Assembly: GCF_037975245.1 (NCBI RefSeq)
Contig: NC_092579.1
Location: 875,001 to 939,000 of the forward strand
Direction of reading: 5' to 3'
Length of the DNA stretch: 64,000 bases
From: Apostichopus japonicus
Taxonomy: Eukaryota > Echinodermata > Holothuroidea > Aspidochirotida > Stichopodidae
Shown here: piece by piece, positions 38,650 to 49,419 of the stretch
How the letters are laid out: every line of letters starts with the position of its first letter
How positions within the stretch are numbered: position 1 is the first letter of the stretch
Notes under the pieces: model-generated
What the model was told of the DNA's origin: nothing
Databases searched by the model: none
Seen by the model: the letters and a program-made list of their open reading frames with translations, nothing else
Position numbers and translations under genes: made by a program

Positions 38650-39545
38650 GAACCTTTCACTACCACCCTACCCCAACCGACCCCACCGAACCCCAACCCA
38701 CTCCACGCCACACAAAGATGGAGTCGTAAAACATGTCAATAAATTATTTCTTCGTGTGTAACATAAAACTGTGTGTATACATTGGGAATAATATCATGTC
38801 TATGATCCCCTCGATAACATATGTTAGGTACCGCAATGGACTTATGAAAGACAATATATTTACATGGGTGGTTCTCTGTTTCAGATGATTTAAAAAATTT
38901 CCAAGGTTAAAGAAAAGTTAATGTAAGAAGACGATAAATATGTGGTTAATCAAGATGAAACAGCGTGCGTGTTGAGTTTACACAAGGCCACAATTCCGAG
39001 TAAGTGAACTCAAATCATATATAGATACAGAATCCAACATATAATAATCTTTCTAAGGTGTCAGCCCAATCTTTGAGGTTTCATTTATTTTTTTATTTTT
39101 TTTCGGGGGGGGGGGGGGGCTTCAGTCCTTTCAGCACTTAGCAAACCGGAAGTTGGTTTACTAGAATACGTTAGAAATAGGAAATATTGCTCACTGAAAA
39201 GGTAAGCAATTAACAACCAAACTCAATTAATATTTTATCACAGGAAGGAAAAGAAGATTTACAAATCGAAATGATTCCATCAACTGGAAAGTAAAGTTTT
39301 AGTCGTAGGTCCGTGGTTAGAAATAATGATATCCTTAATTAAGTGATAAGAAGCAGTCACGTCTCAAGAAAGAGGAAACGCCAATCAGCATCAAAATCAA
39401 ATGTACTCTTTTTAAAAAGTGTTCCATTAATCTATGAATTTCAAATAACAATGAGAAAGTTTGTTCGTCAGCCGATAAACCTAATAAGTTTCATATTCAG
39501 TTTTTTTTCCAGTTTCATATTCAGTTTCATATTCAGTATTTATAG
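38650..39545. other. Intergenic stretch
   Basis: Contains a C/A-rich tract (about 38665-38710, CCCCAACC-like) and a poly-G run at about 39105-39119. No gene recognised. Confidence 0.4.
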
Positions 39546-39815
39546 GAGTGTTAGCTCAGTGGTTTACGCCGTGGAGTGTTAGCTCAGTGGTTAACGCCGT
39601 TGCCTTTCAATCATAAGGTCCCGAGTTCGAGTCACTCCAAGATTAATGTATGTCGTCCAGTTACAGAGTTGTGGACAATTGACAATTCATAAATGTGGAC
39701 GTTAAATATGAATCTAAGAGACTGACTTCGGTCAGCTTGTGGCTTTGATAAGCCAATAATGGCTTCTTCGCGAGTTCCATGCTTGCAGGAGGATCTTAGA
39801 TACATACAATAAGTG
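39546..39815 (+). mobile_element. tRNA-derived SINE with duplicated A-box head
   Basis: GGAGTGTTAGCTCAGTGG occurs twice, at about 39544 and 39573. Only the second copy continues into an anticodon-like stem (GCCTT/AAGGT) and a B-box (GAGTTCGAGTC near 39630). The T-arm cannot pair properly, so it is not a working tRNA. The body contains CTGACTTCGGTCAGCTTGTGG and a stem-like GGCTTTGATAAGCC segment and ends in TACATACAATAAG. Confidence 0.65.
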
Positions 39816-42036
39816 CTTTTGCAAGTATAACGTATACACCAATGACAGTTGTGCGATTAAGAAGTTACTATAAATAAATATACAGTTACTAAAAGAAACT
39901 TCAGTAGCACTCTGTATATTAATGTCAGGGAGTATAGCTAAACGGCAGAAGATTTAGACGTCAACAATATTAGCCTTGTCAGTTAACCTTTTGTCTTAAT
40001 TTGTTGACAGCTTCTCTTTATTTTTGTGATCCATGGAAGCATTGTTGGTCACTATAGAATCACTAGAACTTAGAAACTAACGCAAGGAGCAGCCACGAAC
40101 CGTCTATTAATTTATCATAACCCTAAGGGAATCATAAAAGAGAGTATTAAAACTATAAAATTAACCAGATTGATTCTGGTGTATATATAGAGAGCAATCA
40201 ATCGAGATGGCAAGAAGTACATATTTGAATTGTCATCCGTTTCTAGTTTGTCAGGAGTGACGTAACAACCTGCATAAAAATGTATAAATTAGATTTTAGG
40301 ATAAAAGTGTTTTGCAGAAAATATAAGTTGAGGTTGGTGTTTATGCTATCAGGAGACAGTGCCTAGATAATCTTATCGTCATTGGTAGCTTGCTCCTATA
40401 GTTACATAATTGAGTTTGCAAAACAATACAAACCGTCTTTTTATTCACAACGAAAATGCAATCATGCGTGTATGGCTTCCTCTAATTGAACAGGTATGCA
40501 TAATATACATTGTAGATGGATCGCAATACATCACATAGACCTAACCAGACGTCCCAGCGCCGCTACAATAATCATCTCTGCAGGAATGTCTCTCATAAAT
40601 CTGTACCCCTAAATGAACATGCATCGTAGTGTAGGCACACTTGTCTGTTTATATGTTCACCAATGAGTTGGGATCTGTACAAGGTAAGCGTTATAAACTA
40701 ATAGTTAGTCTTCAAAGGTTACATTATATTAGCGATTTAAAGAGCGATTGTTCAAGCTGAATCGAAAAATTATGACTAAAACTTCTTGAGTGTATGATTT
40801 TAAAAAGAAAATAGTAAAAAGTAATGCCTTTTAGTGAAGGTCGCTATCATAACGTTGTCATGGATGTCCGGCAAGACCAGTGGACATATAAAATGCGTAA
40901 ATATGCAGGTACTTCCCTCTGAATATAATTTGTGGAAATATCTTAGAGGTGAGGCTGGTCTTAAAATAGGTTATGTGATAGCTGGAAGGTTGGAAGGACT
41001 ACGCCATAAAAGCTACTATACGATTGAAGCTATATAGGATAAGATAACTAAAAGTCTCAATACGTGTTTGCTGATGATAACTCAACTGAAGCCATGACTG
41101 AAGTTATACGGTTTTTGAAAGTTTAGAGCGCATTCCACTTTGTTCGAAAATATGTCATTTATAAGACGCTTAAATCTATATAAAATGGTCATTTTCAGAT
41201 ATTTACCGTTTTAAGTTCCTTTTAATCGTAAAATACACGCTGTTGGAGCTTTTTCAAGATGGAAAGTAAATGTGAAATTTTCAGGATTCATGTAACCGTT
41301 TTATGATGTGTGAGTCTTGAATGAGTATAGTTACTTCTATGCTTCCGTAGATAAGAAACACAGTGAATCAAATATATATTTCGAGCCTTTGCATAGCAAG
41401 TGAGAAATTAAACTTTGATTTGGTGTCCGCCTTATGAAAATGCAAGTAATTTTATCCAAATAAAATTATCTTTACTATTATATACTATTATATTAACTAT
41501 TCATTGGAACAAAGCCTTCAACTGACCGATTTTAGTTCAATAAAGTGCTATGGCGTTTTGTAAAGTTTCCGACGTTTGATCTAGCTTTGCAAAGATTGTA
41601 GGCGCGTACAGCATGAAAATAGGCTGACAACATCTAACAGTGAGGGGCACATTATTGTATACTTGTCGGGTGATGCACTGCAACGGAATCGGTTTTCGGC
41701 TTTAGCCTGCAGGGCTCTAGAGTCCAAGCAATATCCTCTGCCATGTGTTCAGTTCAGATCAATACAGGAGAGCCTCCATGTACTTTAACTATACGCTATC
41801 CGGTCAGAAATTCTTGTTAAATCAATATGATCTAAGAGTGGTTTGCTTTAAGTTGTGCGAATAAAGCTCTGAATCAAACTAATACTGTCAGAGATATTGC
41901 TATAAAACTGTACGATTACAGACCTTTGCCATAGCAACACCGCGGCAAAGGTATTATAACTGTTACGAACGCGATTTTGAAGGATTTTATGTGATACATA
42001 TTTCTTCTAGTTTCACAGAAGAAGCACATATTTGGA
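39816..42036. other. Intergenic stretch upstream of the SLC35G-like gene
   Basis: No recognisable exon. Just before the start codon of the downstream gene, TTTCTTCTAGTTTCACAG (ends at 42018) looks like a 3' splice site, so a 5' UTR exon may lie within this stretch. Confidence 0.4.
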
Positions 42037-43080
42037 ATGGAGGCAAATAATTCTGAAGAGCGGTCTTCTCGATCCATCCTCTTAGTTGACGGCAAAGAGG
42101 GAGATGCAGCTGTAGAAGAAGAACTCGAAGAGAGATGGTGGTCATGGGCCTATAGATGCAAAACGCAATTAGCTTCAGTTATATCAAGACGAAAAGGATT
42201 ACCATTAGCACTACTAGCGGGCTGTGCTGCTGCTGCACAAATCATTATGGTTGGAATGTATTCCGCGAAATCGAGTCCTTGGCAATCTGTTTTTACACGC
42301 AGTGTCAGTATAACATTTGTGCCACTTTTATTTGTGAGATGGGAACCAAAGGAAACACAAGACTTGTTAACTTTAACAATTTCAATTGCTATAGGTCTTC
42401 TTGAAGTCCTTGGTAATGTCTTTCTTAGTTTATCGATTGCACACATTTCATCGGGAGATGCGTCCGTCATAACTCAAAATTTACCAGTTACCTCAACAAT
42501 TGCTGCTTGCTTATTTCTCGGTGAGGTTCTAGATAAGATGGATATTTTAATTATCATCATTAACGGAATTGGATTAATTGTAGTCTCAAAGCCATCTTTC
42601 CTGTTTCCTTCTGAACCTTTAGATTATATCGCAGAAGCCAGTGTTTCTTCGGATTTCTTAGGTGTAAGTATGTCAGTGTTGAGTTTGTTGTGTGCTGCTT
42701 CCGTGAGTGTATTATCCCGTTATTTAGTCCCAAAGAATGCAAACATCGCATACTTAATATCTGCTCTTAGCGGTATGTGGGGAATATTTATTTCGACGAT
42801 AATTGCTACCTTGACCTCATCATGGAAATCGCCAGATTCTCTGTTGGAATGGACCATGTGCATTGGTGTAGGTTTATCAACACTATTTGCGGTCATTCCA
42901 TTCATCCATGCACTAGAAACTGAGTCTGTGATGATTGTAGCGGTGTTATTCACAGTCGGTATACCGTTAACATGTTTGCATGACGTCATAATCAACCAGT
43001 TAGTTGATTGGCCAACACTTGTTGGGGCCACTCTTGTAATAGGATCAACGATAGCATTATTTTTAAAAACAACTCTGTAG
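42037..43080 (+). CDS. slc35g1: SLC35G-type drug/metabolite transporter (EamA), intronless
   Basis: A single 347-codon frame with a good start context (GGAATGG). After an acidic cytosolic N-terminus (residues 1-50) come about ten hydrophobic segments, roughly 55-77, 88-104, 110-134, 143-162, 168-186, 210-231, 241-262, 271-291, 297-318 and 324-345. This gives the two five-helix EamA halves of the DMT superfamily. The first half shows SGDASVITQNLPVTSTI followed by FLGEVLDKMD, the arrangement of SLC35G proteins (usual length 330-370). Substrate is unknown; vertebrate SLC35G1 has been linked to the endoplasmic reticulum and plasma membrane. The lack of introns within the coding region is common in this family and may reflect an old retrocopy. 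No frame damage is seen, so the gene looks functional. Confidence 0.85.
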   Translation: MEANNSEERSSRSILLVDGKEGDAAVEEELEERWWSWAYRCKTQLASVISRRKGLPLALLAGCAAAAQIIMVGMYSAKSSPWQSVFTRSVSITFVPLLFVRWEPKETQDLLTLTISIAIGLLEVLGNVFLSLSIAHISSGDASVITQNLPVTSTIAACLFLGEVLDKMDILIIIINGIGLIVVSKPSFLFPSEPLDYIAEASVSSDFLGVSMSVLSLLCAASVSVLSRYLVPKNANIAYLISALSGMWGIFISTIIATLTSSWKSPDSLLEWTMCIGVGLSTLFAVIPFIHALETESVMIVAVLFTVGIPLTCLHDVIINQLVDWPTLVGATLVIGSTIALFLKTTL

Positions 43081-43697
43081 TGGGTCACGTGCTGGTTTTG
43101 TGTAATTCAAGCTACGTTAATTTTGCATGATAATTAATCTGCGTGAATTGTGATCATGATTTCTTCAAGTTTGGCTACCTCGCTCAGACAGGGAATTTAC
43201 TGTCATAATATTGCTTTGCTTGCTCCCGGTATTAATCTGGACGACTTTTCTAAAATCAGTAAATCTACATATCGATATGGGATAATAACATACAAAAATG
43301 TTCGAAGTATGCACTTGTTAATATGCTAATTGAATCTAGGTAACAACACGTGGCAACTATGAATTTCTGACTACTGCAACAGAAGTACTAAACGTTATCG
43401 ATATGTTCAATGGGATGTATGTGAATGAGTACAATCCATCACGGCATTGACATATGTTTAAAATAATAAATATAAATAACTATGTGAGTTGTGTTGTAAG
43501 TCTCAAAGAAAAGAGCGATATTCGAGCATATAGAATCTGATCAAAATATATAATCGTAATCATATATAGGTACATTAAATATGTAACATGGGTCAATTTT
43601 TTGTCATATTATATTTGTTATTTTATGTGAACGACCTCAATCGTTCAACTGATAGCATTTCCATGATTCGTTATGGTGACGACATCAACCCTTTCTG
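43081..43697. other. 3' flank of the SLC35G-like gene
   Basis: AT-rich, presumably 3' UTR in its first few hundred bases. No other feature seen. Confidence 0.4.
43465..43470 (+). promoter_or_regulatory. Candidate poly(A) signal of the SLC35G-like gene
   Basis: AATAAA lies 385 bp after the stop codon and before the transposon at 43707. It is the first canonical hexamer I noticed downstream. Confidence 0.4.
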
Positions 43698-43706
43698 TTC
43701 CGGGCC

Positions 43707-44481
43707 GCGTAATTTTTTTTCCTAGGAGGGTTAGGGGCAATTATCATATATAGGCGTATCCAAACCCTCGCGCATGCGTGTTACTCATACACACGCGTTA
43801 CTCATTGATCGCTGTAATACACGTGTGGGCACTATGTACGCTGTACAAAGCAGTAGATCTCCGCTGTACAGTTTTACACGTAATGCAGTTTGCTTTTTGG
43901 CCAAGGATTACCAAGTGAGAATTGAATAATATAAGTGATGGGACGCAGGCTAAAGAAATACAAATTAAAGCGCGATCAAATCGTCACTTCAATTACTAAT
44001 TTTCTGGAGGTCAGTGTTGTGGCTAATGTAGGTGTCTAATAGTCTGCGTATTGGCTGGTGATTTAATATCTGATAGTAATATCTGATAGAACTGATAGTT
44101 CATAAAAGCAGGCTTAATTTTGTATGTAGGCCTACTATATTAGTATCATGTATAGAATTTTAAAGTTTACCGTAGCCTTAAAGTTTACCGTGAAGCTAGA
44201 AATGCATGTAATGTAGGCTAGCAGATTAACATTAACCAAACCATTAAATTAATGTCCGTCGCGCACATTGATGACAACATATGAAATCCGTACATTGTGT
44301 CTAAAATCTTGGTGTCAGTCGAACAGGTCTCCATCGCTGCATGAACGCATATGCAAAACTTGAATCTCGTCGCACACACTGTATGTACTAATACTAGCCA
44401 CGAGTAACACGCATGCGCGAGGGTCTGGATACGCCTATATATGATAATTGCCCCTAACCCTCCTAGGAAAAAAAATTACGC
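43707..44481. mobile_element. Non-autonomous DNA transposon with 80-bp TIRs and 9-bp TSD (Mutator-like)
   Basis: Bases 43707-43786 and 44402-44481 are inverted repeats of 80 bp with a single mismatch (CCAAACCC versus CCAGACCC). The ends start GCGTAATTTTTTTT. Both sides are flanked by TTCCGGGCC (43698-43706 and 44482-44490), a 9-bp target duplication. Long terminal inverted repeats with a 9-bp duplication suggest the Mutator/MULE superfamily. The 775-bp interior encodes nothing recognisable. Near-identity of the two ends and an intact duplication suggest a recent insertion. Confidence 0.9.
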
Positions 44482-44490
44482 TTCCGGGCC

Positions 44491-46411
44491 TGACCTAACA
44501 TCAATAACCGATACCGACCGGCGACTGTTGAAGAAGAGCTGCATAATGTATTGATATAGGTTTAAGGCTAACATACATGCACTCAATGTCAAAAAGACCT
44601 GTTCTGCGATGTTCTCTATACTCGTAGTCAGTACATCCATTTAAGCTAAGAGACTTTATATATCTATAACCATAAAATGCCTGCTATGTTGCTACATTCT
44701 TACGTGGTTACATCTTCAATAGTTTAACTTGGCAACACCACATTGATTAATATGTGCAGCAAAGTTTCTAGAGGATTCGGTATTCTCAACCGTCTGTGAT
44801 TTCACCTGCAAAAAGTAATTCTCCATATATAGAATATCATTATATTACCTAACTTATCTTGCTGGAGCTCTGCCTGGGCAACAACTACCCTTCGCGACTG
44901 CACTGCGAAACTTCATGTTCTTCAAGAAAAGGCAGTGCGTTACATAACAAACATCGTTCTCTCTTCTCTCTGTTTCAAACTCTTTGTTTTTCCTCAATCG
45001 ATACCCCTTATATAACTACCAACACTCGCTTCAACAAATCTCTCAACATTCCTGTAAATCGTTTGATCTCCTTCTGGTCAGTTAGGGTACTACACCTGTT
45101 GAATAGTTTGCTTTCTTACAAACGCCAGCAACTATAGTACGGAAGTCCATATAGTGCATGATCCTCTCACGTGTGCAAGTTAAAGGAAACTGATTCCATT
45201 ATTGGTAGAAATTGTGTACTTTAACACTGTCCACTTAGTGGTCTACTGTCGGCAATGTTCCTTTAGTTGTTAAGGATTAACTAACTGAGCGAAACATGGC
45301 CGCATAACATGCATCGAGTGAGACTTCAAATCCCCATCAAATATTTCTTATACGTCTTTAGGTTTACACTATTAAGGGTGTGAAGACTCCCGCAAAAAGA
45401 AACGTCTATTGCCGGTAATCTGACCTTGCTTCAAACGAGGTGTAACAGAAGTGTTAGACACCACCATCGATCCCAGAAAATACGCACACAGCTTGCTACT
45501 GTCGGTAATTAGACACTAGTGTACAGTCAATACATACAGCTACGGTCAATACCCACAACACAGTGTACATAGCAGCGTGGACATCTCAGGTCTAGATAAA
45601 AGATAACAAGGTATCACGTTTCATTACTTTCTGCATTTTGTAGCGACAAGAAGAAAACTTCATTTGCAAGCAACGGTAAGTTAACTTTTTCAGAGCGCGG
45701 CACGCGGTTTTGGGGAGAGTCTTCACTGCCTTTAATGTGTGGGGCTGAGAGTAGATCCGTTATTTGGTTTACGTGTCCATTCTCAATATTGGATGACGTA
45801 TCTCACACAGTACTATTAATGCTACCTGCTAAATGTCAGGAGGGTGATGATGGAAGCAAGTAGGTGGCGCATGTTACCAGTTGCGGAGGGATTGGAATAA
45901 GTGTGAACTATAGAAAGACCGAACATTCTTCAAACATAAGATGGAAATTTAAAAACTTCCTGACGCCGGACCACTTCCTCTTCACTACCCCGCGCCAAAA
46001 CTCAGCTCACTCCTTCAACAAACTTAAAGACTGGTGTGATCTTATAATATAATAAATGATATCATGTAAAGGAACGTTATACTGTTAGAAATCTACCAGG
46101 TGCCTTCTATTATATATAAACAGTAGTAAGATGTGTAAACAACCACTTTAGGGTGTCACTTTAAATTAGATGACATGCAACAAGTGTAGGCCTATATAGT
46201 TGCCTGAAGCTACTTGACCATTAAGCAGGATAGGCTTCGTGTGCTGAGACAGGTTGCCAAGATTGTTAGCATTACATTTAAGTAACTGTTACCATCTGAC
46301 CTGTCTGGTTAACATTACATAATATTAATTGTTAGCATGGCGCAAACTCTTCTTAACGCTTAGACTGCGTGTTATACATATCGTTGTATTAACAACTCTT
46401 TTCCGAAGTCC
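44491..46411. other. Intergenic region between the transposon and the TRPA gene end
   Basis: Apart from the LINE-like fragment I see no gene. A plus-strand frame at 45864-46052 is unrecognised. The 3' UTR of the minus-strand TRPA gene would extend into the right part of this region, but I found no clear AATAAA (TTTATT on this strand). Confidence 0.35.
44862..45140 (+). pseudogene. LINE reverse-transcriptase relic (low confidence)
   Basis: In one frame the sequence from about 44859 reads CWSSAWATTTLRDCTAKL, then HVLQEKAVRYITN. This resembles the thumb-region block of non-LTR reverse transcriptases (a tryptophan-glycine-like start, then LQKKAVR). The frame closes soon after and no catalytic motif is present. 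It could be a short, old LINE fragment. Confidence 0.4.
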
Positions 46412-46970
46412 TGAAGACAATCGAAGTAGACCACGGTCTTATTACAATACGACGTGTTGGTCAGTTAACAGGAATGGACAATCGAAGTAGACCACGGTCA
46501 GGTTACAATACGACGTGTTGGTCAGTTAACAGGAGTGGACAACCGAAGTAGACCACGGTCACGTTACAATACAACGTGTTGGTCAGTTAACATGGAGTGG
46601 ACAACCGAAGTAGACCACGGTCACGTTACAATACAACGTGTTGGTCAGTTAACAGGAGTGGACAACCAAAGTAGACCACGGTCTTATTACAACACGACGT
46701 GTTGGTCAGTTAACAGGAGTGGACAATCGAAGTAGACCACGGTCTTATTACAACACGACGTGTTGGTTAGTTAACAGGAGTGGACAACCGAAGAAGACCA
46801 CGGTTAGGTTACAATATAACGTGTTGGTCAGTTAACAGTAGTGGACAACCCAGGCAGACCACGGCCGGGTTACAATACAACGTGATGTTCAGTTAACAGT
46901 AGTGGACAACCGAAGTAGACCACGGTCACGTTACAATACAAAGTGTTGGTCAGTTAACATGGAGTGGCTG
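46412..46970. repeat. 62-bp minisatellite over the 3' end of the TRPA gene
   Basis: About nine copies of a 61-63-bp unit: GACAACCGAAGTAGACCACGG, TTACAATACGACGTGTTGG, then TCAGTTAACAGGAGTG. The rightmost copy reads CAGTTAACATGGAGTGG, and its TTA is the reverse complement of the TAA stop codon of the channel. The array therefore begins inside the last codons and fills the proximal 3' UTR. Confidence 0.9.
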
Positions 46971-49419
46971 TTCTGTCGGTTACCATATCCGTGTGACCTT
47001 TCACCAAGAAACTAACGTTATCCAAATTCTCAGTATATATATCGTTTTTCCTCGCCAATTCCCTCAGGAGGTCGCCATGTTGCTGTAAGACTATTAGCAC
47101 GACTGATTGGCTGCGGATTACAATGAAAAATATGTAAATTAAGATCATAATGAATGAATACGCATGAATTACTGATCTGCCTATTATAATCATGTGTTTT
47201 ACTTTATATATACTTATAAGGTCTTTTAGTTGCTAATATCCTATGTCATTGCATCCTGTACGGTATGTCTTAAGGTGTTAAGATCTGTTATTGTTAATGT
47301 ACCAATGTCATTGCATACTATATACGTTGCACGTAGTAAAGTTTATTAGTGCTAGTGTCTCATGTCATTGCATGCTATATGTGTTGCGCGTAGTTAAGTT
47401 TATTACTGCCAATGACCCATGTCATTGCATGCTATATGTGTTGCGTGTAGTTAGGTCTGATATGACCCATGTCAACTCCAGCTGGACTATTTCATTCATT
47501 TCTAAAACTACAAACATAAGTTTATTTATTTCTTACAAGTCTTTCTGGGTGTCGACACAGTTTTTAATATCTCCAATCGATTCATTTAGGCTGTTATCAT
47601 CAGTTACTTCATCGCTTAAAAACCCAGAGGATGGTTCACCGATAAGGAAGTGACGGACCTGATTAAAGTAAAAGAAAAATATACCATTTTACTTCAAAAA
47701 TCGTGACGCCGCTGCTTTGGTGTTCAGCTGCGGTCGGATCCAAACGGGTATATGAATCTTATTAGGTAACTGTATTAATATTCAATAGACTTATAACATA
47801 TGGAAAACAGGAGAAAGAAGGAATAATAACACACACATTCATGAAAGGCTAGAGGACACTTTATACCCTTTCCTTTGTAACTTAACAAAATTGGATGCTT
47901 ACATGATATCGCAATCATCGTTAGGATTGAGCGAACGTTGGTTTTCTCATAGTTCCCAGTAATACTATAACCCTTTTATATACAAATATTATATACAAAT
48001 AGTAATACTATAACCCTTTTATATACATAGATAAAATAAAAGACTTTGGATTTCATGTAGTTTATGTTAATGCTAAGGTGTTTGTAATACAACCATGGAT
48101 GCCTTTAGGTTCCTTTGATACTAAAATATCCGTGTACTTACTGACAAGGTGTAAATCATCTTAAACATGTGAAGTTAAATCTGCTACAATTTGTGTTCTC
48201 TCTATGACATATTCTAAGTTAAAGAATCCAATCTGCCAATGTGAACTGTGTCCTAAATAAAAAGAGGTATTTTGAAATAATTGATTGTCAATGTTTGCAA
48301 TACCTTAGTGAGCAATCCCAACCGTGGTTTATTCGGATAGTCGACGTACATAGCGCTGTATACCTTCCTTTGAAGAAAAACAGGCAGCTTGCTCTCCAAG
48401 GAATATGTAACGTCAACCTGACAAAAGAGAGACAAGATAAATTGTATGAATATGTGCTGTTCACTTTCAAACTCTTTCAGACACGTTTGGGATTAAGGCA
48501 ACTTTTTCGAAAATTTCATTAGGGAAAATAAGATGAAAATTGAGCATGATTCCAAACCACCATACTAGTATATAGCTAAATTAGACATTGTTTTTTAGGA
48601 AGCTTGTTGCACTATGCTGAATATTGTGTGTTAATCGACGTGCAACTGATTTTCTGCACTGCTTTTTTTCTTCCACCAGGTACTGAAATATGGTACCAGT
48701 AATATACTATAATCGATGGACAGGACTGCTCTGCCGACGTTGTGAATTAATGCTGGTTGAATCTCGGTGTATGAAACCTATGATTACTATCTTACATACG
48801 ATGTATTCCCCTTGATAACTATATCCGTCAACGAAATGCGATGAGTTGATTGAAAACCACAATAATGATTTACCCTGTAGACATCCACCTATAACATTAA
48901 AGCTTGTGCATATAGAACTACAGCTATATGGAGGTATGGTGGCCACAATGTTTGGAGGTATCAAGAACTAAAACCACTTATCGCAGTAATAGATCTTACT
49001 ATCATATACGCATAGACAGTCAAAGACCAATGTCAAATGGGTTATCGTTAGCTATTGAAATGAACAACAACTCTTATTATCGATACACAAGAGTCCATCA
49101 CTCTTATAATGGTTTCTTACCAATATGCCATATTATACCAAACACATTGCTACACATAAAAAGCTTTCGAAGCTGCTACCACGATACGGTACGTAATGAC
49201 ATGCCATCAGTGAAGTCTTGCTTAGTCATCAATAAAGACAAAAGCATGAAAAAACTTTTTATAGATATCAATTGGTGGATAATCGGGTTTTCATTTCGGG
49301 TGACGTTTCTTGCAAGTTTAATTACTCGATAACAAGTTTGGTAAACAAACCTGCAGCGACATCCTCTTGATGTCGGAGGAGGCCCGAATGGCTTCAATGT
49401 CACCAATGGAGATACCGAT
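46954..49419 (-). CDS. TRPA gene: TRP-like helix and C-terminal exons
   Basis: Exon 49419-49351 gives IGISIGDIEAIRASSDIKRM, the end of S6 and the TRP-like helix (human: IGLAVGDIAEV...LKRI). Exon 48417-48304 has KLPVFLQRKVYS and YPNKPR, both strong TRPA1 signatures. Exon 47658-47537 (acidic, Ser-rich) ends two bases into a codon. Acceptor CCGCAG before 47110 restores phase and yields KDFQSVVLIVLQQHGDLLRE, the C-terminal coiled coil that assembles the tetramer. The stop TAA is at 46956-46954. Confidence 0.88.

Noticed and set aside
46535-46735. Arg-rich repeated frame on the plus strand
   Set aside because: It is produced by the 62-bp array in the 3' UTR of the TRPA gene.
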